Position numbers and translations under genes: made by a program
NCBI RefSeq assembly: GCF_042654605.1
Contig: NZ_JBHSGT010000041.1
Coordinates: 1 to 64,000 of the forward strand
DNA: 64,000 bases
DNA from: Enterococcus_I eurekensis
GTDB taxonomy: Bacteria > Bacillota > Bacilli > Lactobacillales > Enterococcaceae
Reading direction: 5' to 3'
Notes under the pieces: generated by a model
What the model saw: only the letters and a program-made list of their open reading frames with translations
The model's database searches: none
What the model was told of the DNA's origin: nothing
In this document: positions 24,935 through 32,515 of the stretch, in pieces
How positions within the stretch are numbered: position 1 is the stretch's first letter
Layout: each line of letters begins with the position of its first letter

Positions 24935-25009
24935 TTATTTCACCTCAATTTTTTATCTAGGTTTACTGTACCAAAAAAGGAAACGCTTCTCTAGTCTTTT
25001 CACAAAAAA

Positions 25010-26155
25010 CTAGAAATTTCTTGCGTTCTCTTTATTAAATCCGTATTCTTCCATGAAGTGTTGACGGAATTCTAGTAAATTATCATCCATAATTGCTTGA
25101 CGCACTTGTTTCATCAAGTTAATTAGGAAGTGTAAGTTATGGTATGAGGTTAAACGCAAACCAAATGTTTCATCGGCTTTGATTAAATGACGAACGTAAG
25201 CGCGTGTATAGTTTTTACATGTATAACAATCACATTTTTCATCGATCGGTCTAAAGTCACGTGCATATTGCGCATTTTTCACGACCAAACGACCTTGAGA
25301 AGTCATACAAGTACCGTTACGGGCAATTCGAGTTGGTAAGACACAGTCAAACATATCGACACCACGAATCACACCGTCGATTAATGAATCTGGCGCACCA
25401 ACGCCCATTAAGTAGCGTGGTTTGTTATCGGGAATCAGTGGTGTTGTAAAGTCTAAGACACGGTTCATTTCTTCCTTTGGTTCACCAACTGATAATCCTC
25501 CGATTGAATACCCTGGGAAGTCCATACTAATTAAATCTTTGGCACTTTGGCGACGTAACTCTTCAAATCCGGCACCTTGGATGATTCCAAAAAGCCCTTG
25601 GTGATCTGGATTGGCATGAGCTTTTAGGCCACGCTCTGCCCAACGAGAAGTTCGTTCAACAGACTTTTTAACGTAGTCATAACTTTCATCAAAAGGTGGG
25701 CACTCATCAAAACTCATCATAATATCTGAACCTAATTTATTTTGAATTTGAATAGCTTTTTCTGGTGATAAGAATAGTTTTGAACCATTTAAATGGTTTC
25801 TAAAATGAACGCCTTCTTCTTCGATATTACGCATATCTGCTAGTGAGAAGACTTGGAAACCACCTGAATCCGTTAGAATCGGTTGATCCCAGTTCATAAA
25901 TTTATGTAATCCACCTGCTTCTTCAACCAAATCTTCTCCTGGTCGAAGCCATAAATGATAGGTATTACTCAAAATAATTCCGGCACCCATCGCTTTTAAT
26001 TCTTCTGGTGCCATTGTTTTTACAGTTGCTAATGTTCCAACTGGCATAAACATTGGTGTTGGAAACGTCCCATGCGGTGTAATAATTTCACCTAAGCGCG
26101 CTCCAGTATGTTTTTCTTTTTTTATTAATCGATAACGAATGGCTGGTTCCGTCAT
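25010..26155 (-). CDS. tgt: queuine tRNA-ribosyltransferase
   Basis: A 381-residue TIM-barrel enzyme that exchanges guanine-34 of GUN-anticodon tRNAs for preQ1. The catalytic Asp region L-T-D-S-G-G-F-Q-V-F-S-L and Q-G-A-G-F-E-E-L-R are present. The zinc site is C-D-C-Y-T-C-K-N-Y-T-R-A-Y-V-R-H. The C terminus is of normal length. It forms an operon with yajC. queA, the next step of the queuosine pathway, is 1.5 kb away as a separate unit on the same strand. Confidence 0.96.
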   Translation of the reverse strand: MTEPAIRYRLIKKEKHTGARLGEIITPHGTFPTPMFMPVGTLATVKTMAPEELKAMGAGIILSNTYHLWLRPGEDLVEEAGGLHKFMNWDQPILTDSGGFQVFSLADMRNIEEEGVHFRNHLNGSKLFLSPEKAIQIQNKLGSDIMMSFDECPPFDESYDYVKKSVERTSRWAERGLKAHANPDHQGLFGIIQGAGFEELRRQSAKDLISMDFPGYSIGGLSVGEPKEEMNRVLDFTTPLIPDNKPRYLMGVGAPDSLIDGVIRGVDMFDCVLPTRIARNGTCMTSQGRLVVKNAQYARDFRPIDEKCDCYTCKNYTRAYVRHLIKADETFGLRLTSYHNLHFLINLMKQVRQAIMDDNLLEFRQHFMEEYGFNKENARNF

Positions 26156-26391
26156 TCATTTCCCTACTTTCTAATTTATACACTATTTATTTTGCACCCT
26201 TCATCATAAATCTTCCCACGTTATTTTGCAACTCTAAGAAAAATTTCACTTGAAAACTTAATCTTTCTTATAGCTTTTCTAATAACCTATGCAGAATAAT
26301 AAAAAAGATGTTATGCTTCAATTAGTTAGGAAGTCATTTCTACAATGTTTGATCCAAATCAAATCTATAAAAAAGAAAAGGTGTGAACAAC

Positions 26392-27111
26392 ATGAAAACA
26401 AACGCGGAGTTAAAAGCAGAAGCAAAAGAAATGTTACAAGGCCGTTGGAAAGAAGCCGTCTTAATCAATCTAATTCCGACAGCTATCACAATCGTTATTG
26501 CTCTTATTTTTCTTATTTTAATCGCTGTCCCGGCTTATTTTATTTTTAATAATTCTGACATGATCCAATCTTTTGTCGACGGATCAAATGTGAGTACCTC
26601 AGCGGATATCAACTTTGGTGGATCAGGGGGACCTAGTTTAGTTGGAGGTTTAATCTCTACATTCTTTACTGTTGGTATTTCTTGGACGTTTCTTGACGTT
26701 TTCCGTCGTCAAAAAATGACTATCGAACCTTTGAAAGATGCATTTAAAGGATTTCAAGCGCCTTACGGTATCGGTATTTTAGTTATCTATCTATTAACCT
26801 CTATTTTCACCTTCCTATGGAGTTTACTCTTTGTTATTCCAGGGATTATCAAAGGATATGCGTATTCTCAAGCATATTTCATTTATTATGATGACTATCG
26901 TGAAACTGGCGTTGCCCCAGGATACTTAGATTCAATCACTAAAAGCCGTCAATTAATGGATGGACATAAAGGACAACTTTTCATACTCGATCTAAGCTTC
27001 ATCGGTTGGCACATCCTCTGCCTCTTCACATTAGGCATTGGCTACCTATGGCTAACCCCATACATCCTAACAACCAAAACAGCCTTTTACGACAATTTAA
27101 AAAGTGCGTAA
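26392..27111 (+). CDS. DUF975 family integral membrane protein
   Basis: A 239-residue polytopic protein. The N terminus N-A-E-L-K-A-E-A-K-E-M-L-Q-G-R-W-K-E-A-V is the DUF975 signature, followed by about five hydrophobic segments. The conserved P-G-I-I-K-G-Y-A-Y-S-Q-A-Y-F-I-Y-Y-D-D and S-R-Q-L-M-D-G-H-K-G-Q-L-F-I-L-D-L-S-F-I-G-W are present. Function is unknown for the family. AAAAGG is ten bases from ATG 26392, preferred over a GTG at 26383 next to the SD. A Gly/Ser-rich loop at residues ~67-82 is unusual. Confidence 0.8.
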   Translation: MKTNAELKAEAKEMLQGRWKEAVLINLIPTAITIVIALIFLILIAVPAYFIFNNSDMIQSFVDGSNVSTSADINFGGSGGPSLVGGLISTFFTVGISWTFLDVFRRQKMTIEPLKDAFKGFQAPYGIGILVIYLLTSIFTFLWSLLFVIPGIIKGYAYSQAYFIYYDDYRETGVAPGYLDSITKSRQLMDGHKGQLFILDLSFIGWHILCLFTLGIGYLWLTPYILTTKTAFYDNLKSA

Positions 27112-27135
27112 AAGCGATTTGCTTTGAGTACTTGG

Positions 27136-27188
27136 AAAAAGACACCCTAGTAAAAATTTTAATTTTTACTAGGGTGTCTTTTTTTTTG
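27136..27188 (+). terminator. terminator of the DUF975 gene
   Basis: AAGACACCCTAGTAAAAATT is matched by a perfect complementary arm with a four-base centre, then nine T's follow. A very strong rho-independent terminator. Confidence 0.97.
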
Positions 27189-27248
27189 TCTTCATATATA
27201 AAAGCGTATCTTTTGCAAGCGCTGTCATTTCGTGTTACTATATGAGTG

Positions 27249-27628
27249 TAAGGAAGGAACAAAGTTGTTGGTTTCGTTTTCTAGTACCAAACATTTTAGA
27301 TTGAAGATTTAAGATAGATAAAGTACCGAGAGAATAGTCGTAACAAACAAAAAGTTGTTCGTTTTACAAGCTTCACCTAGTATTCCACGTGCAGAGTAAT
27401 ACCATTTTTAAAATAAGGCCACAAGAAGTACAAAGAATCAAAAAGTACCTGAAACAAAATAGTACATGATTTGCAAAAGAATTTTAGTTTCGAACCTTTG
27501 AGAGTAAACAAAATTTTTGTTAAACCGTGAGAACGTTACTTTGCATGACTCGCAATAAAAACCAACAACTCCTTCCGAAAGATAAAAGCAGCTGTTCTAG
27601 AAACATTTAGAACAGCTGTCTTTTTTTA
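27249..27628 (+). ncRNA. candidate structured non-coding RNA, about 380 nt, unassigned
   Basis: This 445-bp gap has no protein-coding ORF of note but has the parts of an independent RNA gene. A promoter, TTGCAA (27213-27218), 17 bp, TACTAT (27236-27241), lies upstream. At the predicted 5' end GGAAGGA (27252-27258) and GTTGTTGGTTT (27264-27274) pair with AAACCAACAAC (27559-27569) and TCCTTCC (27570-27576). This gives an 18-bp closing helix with a five-base bulge that joins the two ends of the transcript. A strong terminator follows (27586-27628). The interior is A-rich and repeats AGTACC three times unpaired. It does not match RNase P, tmRNA, 6S or SRP RNA by their conserved cores. Transcription is inferred. 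Confidence 0.45.
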
Positions 27629-27629
27629 T
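27586..27629. terminator. terminator of the candidate RNA, also at the 3' side of queA
   Basis: CAGCTGTTCTA (27589-27599) pairs with TAGAACAGCTG (27608-27618). T7 follows on the plus strand and a shorter T4 on the minus strand, so plus-strand termination is favoured. Confidence 0.9.
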
Positions 27630-27633
27630 TAAG

Positions 27634-28668
27634 TTATTTTTTGACAAACATTGCGTCTCCGAAGCTAAAGAAACGATACCCCTCTTCAATTGCATGATGA
27701 TAGGCAGCTAATGTGTTTTCTCGTCCTGCAAAAGCACTGACTAACATGACTAAGGTTGATTTTGGTAAATGGAAGTTCGTTGAGAAGGCATCGACCACTT
27801 TAAACTCGTAACCTGGTGTAATAAAGATGCTAGTCCAACCGCTATCGGCTTTAATTTGACCCTGAAATTTTGAACCGATTGTCTCTAATGTACGAATGGA
27901 AGTCGTTCCAACTGCAATAATTTTTCCACCCGCAACTTTTACTTCATTTAATGCGGCGGCTGCGTCTTCACTCAGACGATAAAACTCGCTATGCATTTCA
28001 TGTTCAGCGATATTATCGACACTAACTGGTCGAAACGTTCCTAAGCCCACATGTAATGTTAAATAAACTAGACGAACGCCTTTTTCTTGAATTTTATTTA
28101 ATAGTTCTTGTGTAAAATGTAGTCCGGCTGTTGGTGCTGCTGCAGAACCATTTTCTTTTGCATAAACGGTTTGGTAACGTTCTGGATCTTCTAGACGCTC
28201 TTTAATGTATGGTGGTAAAGGCATCTCACCTAATGATTCTAAGTTTTCCAAAAAGATTCCTTCATATTCAAAGCGAACAATTCGTCCACCGTGCTCCAAT
28301 TCTTTTTCAACGATAGCTTTTAGGCGACCGTCACCAAAAGAAATCTCTGTCCCAACTTTGGCGCGTTTCGCTGGTTTGATTAATGTTTCCCATGTGTCAC
28401 CTTCAATATTCGTTAAAAGCAAGACTTCTAGGTGACCACCTGTTGATGGTTTTTCTCCGTATAAGCGTGCGGGCAAAACTCTTGTATCGTTCATGACTAG
28501 CGCGTCTCCAGCATTTAATTCATCTAAAATATTATAAAAATGCTTGTCGTCCATTTCACCTGTTGTGGCATTTAAGGTTAATAAACGAGAACTTGTCCGA
28601 TCCTTTAACGGTGTTTGAGCTATTAAAGCTTCCGGCAAGTCAAAATCAAAATCTTCTGTTGTTAACAT
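27634..28668 (-). CDS. queA: S-adenosylmethionine:tRNA ribosyltransferase-isomerase
   Basis: A 344-residue enzyme that transfers the ribose of SAM to preQ1-tRNA to form epoxyqueuosine. Family strings are F-D-F-D-L-P-E-A-L-I-A-Q-T-P, R-D-like L-K-D-R-T-S-S-R-L-L, D-A-L-V-M-N-D-T-R-V-L-P-A-R-L, A-A-A-P-T-A-G-L-H-F-T and F-I-T-P-G-Y-E-F. ATG 28668 (M-L-T-T-E-D-F) matches the family start; the in-frame extension to 28716 is not conserved. Transcribed alone. Confidence 0.95.
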   Translation of the reverse strand: MLTTEDFDFDLPEALIAQTPLKDRTSSRLLTLNATTGEMDDKHFYNILDELNAGDALVMNDTRVLPARLYGEKPSTGGHLEVLLLTNIEGDTWETLIKPAKRAKVGTEISFGDGRLKAIVEKELEHGGRIVRFEYEGIFLENLESLGEMPLPPYIKERLEDPERYQTVYAKENGSAAAPTAGLHFTQELLNKIQEKGVRLVYLTLHVGLGTFRPVSVDNIAEHEMHSEFYRLSEDAAAALNEVKVAGGKIIAVGTTSIRTLETIGSKFQGQIKADSGWTSIFITPGYEFKVVDAFSTNFHLPKSTLVMLVSAFAGRENTLAAYHHAIEEGYRFFSFGDAMFVKK

Positions 28669-28716
28669 TCTCTCACTCTTTTCTTTGCTGTCAAATACTC
28701 TAGCATATTCTAACAT

Positions 28717-29017
28717 TCTTTCAACAATTAGAAAACTATCGACGAATTCTTTGTGATTTTCTTAAGTGTTTTTGCCCTTTTTTCGTAAAAAACGAAAATT
28801 CTAATCAAATTCTAATTTATTTTTTTCTGAAAACTTTCTTACTTCTTACGCTCACAAGGGATAGCGCTTGATAATTTTTTCTTAAAAAGCATTCATTTTG
28901 TTGGTTTATCGCTCTTTTTTCTCCCTTAATTAGGCTTTAGATTTGTCAACAGGTCTTTTTTTTGGCACAATTATATATATATTCGCAAAAAAATAGGAAA
29001 GATAAGAGGTGGTTCTT
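28717..29017. other. AT-rich region between queA and opuCA
   Basis: No gene. It should hold the opuC promoter. TTGTCA near 28949 and the alternating TATATATATA stretch near 28973-28982 are candidate elements, but their spacing (about 23 bp) is poor, so no promoter is claimed. Confidence 0.4.
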
Positions 29018-30193
29018 TTGATCGAATTTCAAAATGTATCCAAAATATATCGTGGTGGAAAAATAGCGGTAGAAGATATAAATTTATCTTTTGAACAAGG
29101 TGAATTTATTTGTTTTATCGGTACAAGTGGAAGTGGGAAAACAACTTCTATGCGAATGATTAACCGTATGACCGAACCTAGTAAAGGTAAGATTTTAATT
29201 GATGGACAAGATATCCAAAAATTAAATGCTGTCGAGCTACGTCGAAAAATCGGTTACGTCATTCAAAGTATTGGATTGATGCCTCATATGACAATCCGTG
29301 AAAACATTACACTAGTACAAAAATTATTAAAGGTCGATCAAGCGAAGCGCGATCAAACAGCGGAAAAAATGATTGATTTAGTTGAATTGCCCCGCGAGAT
29401 GCTCGATCGTTATCCGAGTGAGCTTTCTGGTGGGCAACAACAGCGGATTGGTGTAGTTCGTGCTTTAGCAGCTGACCAAGATATCATTTTAATGGATGAG
29501 CCTTTTGGTGCGCTGGATCCAATCACACGCGATTCTTTGCAAGATTTAGTCAAAGACTTACAGGAACGTTTAGGTAAAACGATCGTCTTCGTTACCCATG
29601 ATATGGATGAAGCATTAAAATTAGCTAATCGCATTGCAATTATGAGTGAAGGCCGGGTTGTTCAATTTGATACGCCTGAAAATATTCTAAAAAATCCAGC
29701 CAATTCATTTGTCGAAGATCTTTTAGGTGAAGATCGCCTATTACAAGCACGACCAGACAAAACAACCGTTGGTGAAGTGATGCTAAATACAGCCATTACG
29801 ATTACAACCGAAAAATCCATTCAAGAAGCATTACGTTTAATGCGTGAAAAACGAGTCGATACACTCCTTGTTACCGACAATCAAGACGTCTTAAAAGGCT
29901 TTGTTGATATTGAATCAATTAATAAAAATCGTGGGTTAACGGCTAGCGTTGGCGATATTTTGCAAGCAGAAGTTTTCTTTGTCAAACAAAGTGCCCTGCT
30001 ACGTAATACATTGCAACGTATCTTAAAACGTGGACTAAAATATGTGCCCGTTGTCGATGACCATAATCGTGTCGTCGGAATTATTACCCGTGCATCATTA
30101 GTCGACATTGTTTATGATGTCGTATTTGGAGAAGAAGATTCCCTGATGGATGCAGTTGAGTCTTTCAATACAGATGAAGTAAAGGAGGGGTAA
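29018..30193 (+). CDS. opuCA: glycine betaine/carnitine/choline ABC transporter, ATP-binding protein with CBS domains
   Basis: A 391-residue OpuCA-type ATPase energising compatible-solute uptake. Walker A is I-G-T-S-G-S-G-K-T-T-S, the signature is L-S-G-G-Q-Q-Q-R, and Walker B is I-I-L-M-D-E-P-F-G-A-L-D-P. Residues ~250-370 form two CBS domains (M-R-E-K-R-V-D-T-L-L-V-T-D and G-L-K-Y-V-P-V-V-D-D-H-N-R-V-V-G-I-I-T-R), which sense ionic strength or nucleotide in this family. The TTG at 29018 (M-I-E-F-Q-N-V) sits eight bases from GAGG, whereas a GTG at 29009 would overlap the SD. First gene of opuCABCD. Confidence 0.92.
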   Translation: MIEFQNVSKIYRGGKIAVEDINLSFEQGEFICFIGTSGSGKTTSMRMINRMTEPSKGKILIDGQDIQKLNAVELRRKIGYVIQSIGLMPHMTIRENITLVQKLLKVDQAKRDQTAEKMIDLVELPREMLDRYPSELSGGQQQRIGVVRALAADQDIILMDEPFGALDPITRDSLQDLVKDLQERLGKTIVFVTHDMDEALKLANRIAIMSEGRVVQFDTPENILKNPANSFVEDLLGEDRLLQARPDKTTVGEVMLNTAITITTEKSIQEALRLMREKRVDTLLVTDNQDVLKGFVDIESINKNRGLTASVGDILQAEVFFVKQSALLRNTLQRILKRGLKYVPVVDDHNRVVGIITRASLVDIVYDVVFGEEDSLMDAVESFNTDEVKEG

Positions 30194-30196
30194 GTC

Positions 30197-30832
30197 ATGA
30201 GTTTCTTTCAAGAATATGGTGGCCAAATCATTACCACAACACTTGAACACATTTACATTTCCTTTATCGCGTTGATACTTGGTGCGCTCGTTGCGATTCC
30301 TTTAGGTATTCTTTTAACGCGTATGCCAAAAATTGCTAATATTGTTTTAGGGATTACCAGTGCGCTACAAACCATCCCTTCTTTAGCATTACTTACGTTA
30401 ATGATCCCTTTTCTAGGTGTGGGACGTTTACCAGCAATCATCGCCCTCTTTATTTATTCTCTCTTACCGATTTTAAGAAATACATATATTGGTTTAAAAA
30501 ATGTCGATGTCAATTACTTAGACGCGGCAAAAGGGATGGGAATGACGCCCGCCCAGTCCATTTATCAAGTTGAAATTCCTTTAGCACTACCCACAATTAT
30601 GGCAGGCCTACGCTTAGCAGCGGTTTATGTGATTGCTTGGGCCAGTTTAGCTTCCTATATTGGAGCTGGTGGACTTGGTGTGCTGATTTTTAGTGGTTTA
30701 GATAATTATCAGCCAAGTTTAATCTTCGCTGGGACAATTCCGGTGACTATTTTAGCGCTAGGAACGGATTATTTATTAGGAAAAGTAGAAGATAAGTTAA
30801 CCTCTTCAATCTTAAAAAAGGAGGCGGAATAA
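30197..30832 (+). CDS. opuCB: osmoprotectant ABC transporter permease
   Basis: A 211-residue inner-membrane permease with about six hydrophobic helices. The conserved MetI-like EAA loop reads Y-L-D-A-A-K-G-M-G-M-T-P-A-Q-S-I-Y-Q-V-E-I-P-L-A-L-P, contacting OpuCA. It starts 3 bp after opuCA with AGGAGGGG as SD and overlaps opuCC by one base. Confidence 0.92.
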   Translation: MSFFQEYGGQIITTTLEHIYISFIALILGALVAIPLGILLTRMPKIANIVLGITSALQTIPSLALLTLMIPFLGVGRLPAIIALFIYSLLPILRNTYIGLKNVDVNYLDAAKGMGMTPAQSIYQVEIPLALPTIMAGLRLAAVYVIAWASLASYIGAGGLGVLIFSGLDNYQPSLIFAGTIPVTILALGTDYLLGKVEDKLTSSILKKEAE

Positions 30833-31755
30833 TGAAGAAAACTAAACAACTCGTTGTATTCTTCGTAATGACCTTGGTCTTATCCGCTTGCTCATTACCA
30901 GGTTTAAAAACGAGTAGTGATCCTAACACGATTGCAATTACCGGGGGAATTACAACCGAAGCACAAATTTTAGGTAGTATTGTGGCTGAAATGGTTGAAC
31001 ACTACACTGATAAAAACACAACGATTATTAACAACTTAGGAACAACAAATATTAATCATCAAGCGATGCTGAATGGTGATGCCCAAATCTCTGCGGCTCG
31101 CTATACAGGAACAGATATTGCTTCAACGTTACAGTTAGAACCAATAATTGATCCAAAAGAAGCATTTGATGTGGTTAAACGCGAATTTAAGAAAAAATAC
31201 AATCAAGTTTGGTATCCTTCTTATGGATTTGCCAACACTTATGTCTTTTTAGTTCGTCAAGATACCGCTGAAAAATATGACTTAAGAACCGTCAGTGATT
31301 TAGCCGATGTGGCCGACCAATTAGTCGTTGGTGCCGACCGTGCTTGGATGGCACGTGAAGGTGATGGTTATCCTGGATTTGTCGAAACATACGGCTTTAG
31401 TTTTGCATCCATTTTACCGATGCAAATCGGACTCGTTTACAATGCCGTTGCTGCCAATCAAATGGACGTCGTTTTAGGTTATTCAACCGATGGACGGATT
31501 GCCAGTTACGATTTAGTGATGTTGGAAGATGATATGAATTTCTTCCCGCCATATGATGCTTCACCCGTTGTCTCGCAAGAGCTGCTTGATGAAGTACCAG
31601 AAATTGACTCGATTTTAAATAAATTAGCTGGTCAAATCGATACTCAAACGATGCAAAAACTCAACTTCATATCCGATAATGATTTAATTGAACCTTCAGT
31701 TGTTGCTAAAGATTTTTTAGAAGAACATAATTATTTCGAAGAAGGAGGGAAATAA
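30832..31755 (+). CDS. opuCC: osmoprotectant-binding lipoprotein
   Basis: A 307-residue substrate-binding lipoprotein. A signal peptide with K-K-T-K-Q and a hydrophobic core ends in the lipobox L-S-A-C-S (Cys near residue 20). The OpuAC-type domain follows: I-T-G-G-I-T-T-E-A-Q-I-L-G-S, V-W-Y-P-S-Y-G-F-A-N-T-Y and G-Y-S-T-D-G-R-I. It captures quaternary amines outside the membrane and delivers them to OpuCB/OpuCD. Its ATG overlaps the stop of opuCB (TAATG). Confidence 0.92.
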   Translation: MKKTKQLVVFFVMTLVLSACSLPGLKTSSDPNTIAITGGITTEAQILGSIVAEMVEHYTDKNTTIINNLGTTNINHQAMLNGDAQISAARYTGTDIASTLQLEPIIDPKEAFDVVKREFKKKYNQVWYPSYGFANTYVFLVRQDTAEKYDLRTVSDLADVADQLVVGADRAWMAREGDGYPGFVETYGFSFASILPMQIGLVYNAVAANQMDVVLGYSTDGRIASYDLVMLEDDMNFFPPYDASPVVSQELLDEVPEIDSILNKLAGQIDTQTMQKLNFISDNDLIEPSVVAKDFLEEHNYFEEGGK

Positions 31756-31756
31756 A

Positions 31757-32419
31757 ATGGCAGACTTAAATTTATTTCAACAGTTTCTACTTTATTTCAA
31801 CGAAAACGGCGGCTACGTCTTTACGCAGTTTCTCCGTCATTTCTTAATCTCTTTCTATGGTGTCTTGTTTGCTGCTATCGTCGGTATTCCTCTAGGGATC
31901 TTTATTTCCCGCCGTGTAAAACTTGCGGATTGGGTGATGCGGATTGCGAATTTAATTCAAACCATTCCAGCACTAGCGATGGTTTCGATTTTAATGCTTG
32001 GTCTAGGACTCGGTGTTAACGTTGTAATCGTGACGGTCTTTCTTTATTCACTTCTACCAATTGTCAAAAATACTTACACTGGTATGCGTCAAGTCGATGC
32101 CGGTATTTTAGATGTCGGTAAAGGAATGGGCATGACCCCTTGGCAACGACTCTACTTAGTTGAGATTCCTTTATCGATTTCAGTTATTATGGCCGGTGTC
32201 CGTAATGCCCTTGTTCTAGCAATCGGAATTACCGCTATTGGGACTTTCGTTGGCGCAGGCGGTCTAGGAGATATCATTGTCCGTGGAACGAACGCGACAG
32301 ATGGTGCGGCGATTATTTTAGCCGGTGCTCTACCGACAGCTGCGATGTCAATTTTTACCGATTGGTTTTTAGGAATTATCGAACGAAAACTTGATCCAAC
32401 AAGTAAAAAGAAAAATTAA
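31757..32419 (+). CDS. opuCD: osmoprotectant ABC transporter permease
   Basis: A 220-residue permease paralogous to OpuCB with the EAA loop I-L-D-V-G-K-G-M-G-M-T-P-W-Q-R-L-Y-L-V-E-I. The two permeases form the heterodimeric channel. AGGAGG overlaps the end of opuCC, and the gene is last in the operon before a very strong terminator. Confidence 0.92.
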   Translation: MADLNLFQQFLLYFNENGGYVFTQFLRHFLISFYGVLFAAIVGIPLGIFISRRVKLADWVMRIANLIQTIPALAMVSILMLGLGLGVNVVIVTVFLYSLLPIVKNTYTGMRQVDAGILDVGKGMGMTPWQRLYLVEIPLSISVIMAGVRNALVLAIGITAIGTFVGAGGLGDIIVRGTNATDGAAIILAGALPTAAMSIFTDWFLGIIERKLDPTSKKKN

Positions 32420-32476
32420 AATACAAAGAAAACGAGCGTGACTTTACGGTCATTGCTCGTTTTCTTTGTATTTTTT
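32417..32476. terminator. bidirectional terminator after opuCD
   Basis: AATACAAAGAAAACGAGC pairs perfectly with GCTCGTTTTCTTTGTATT, with a 17-base loop and a T-run. Confidence 0.97.
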
Positions 32477-32515
32477 TATGTTGAGCATCGTCTAAATCAT
32501 GAACTTCGCTTGATC

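Noticed and set aside
27249..27629. RNase P RNA, tmRNA, 6S RNA or SRP RNA at this locus
   Set aside because: The conserved cores (for example the RNase P GGAAAGUCC block, the tmRNA tRNA-like ends, the 6S central bubble in a rod) are not present.
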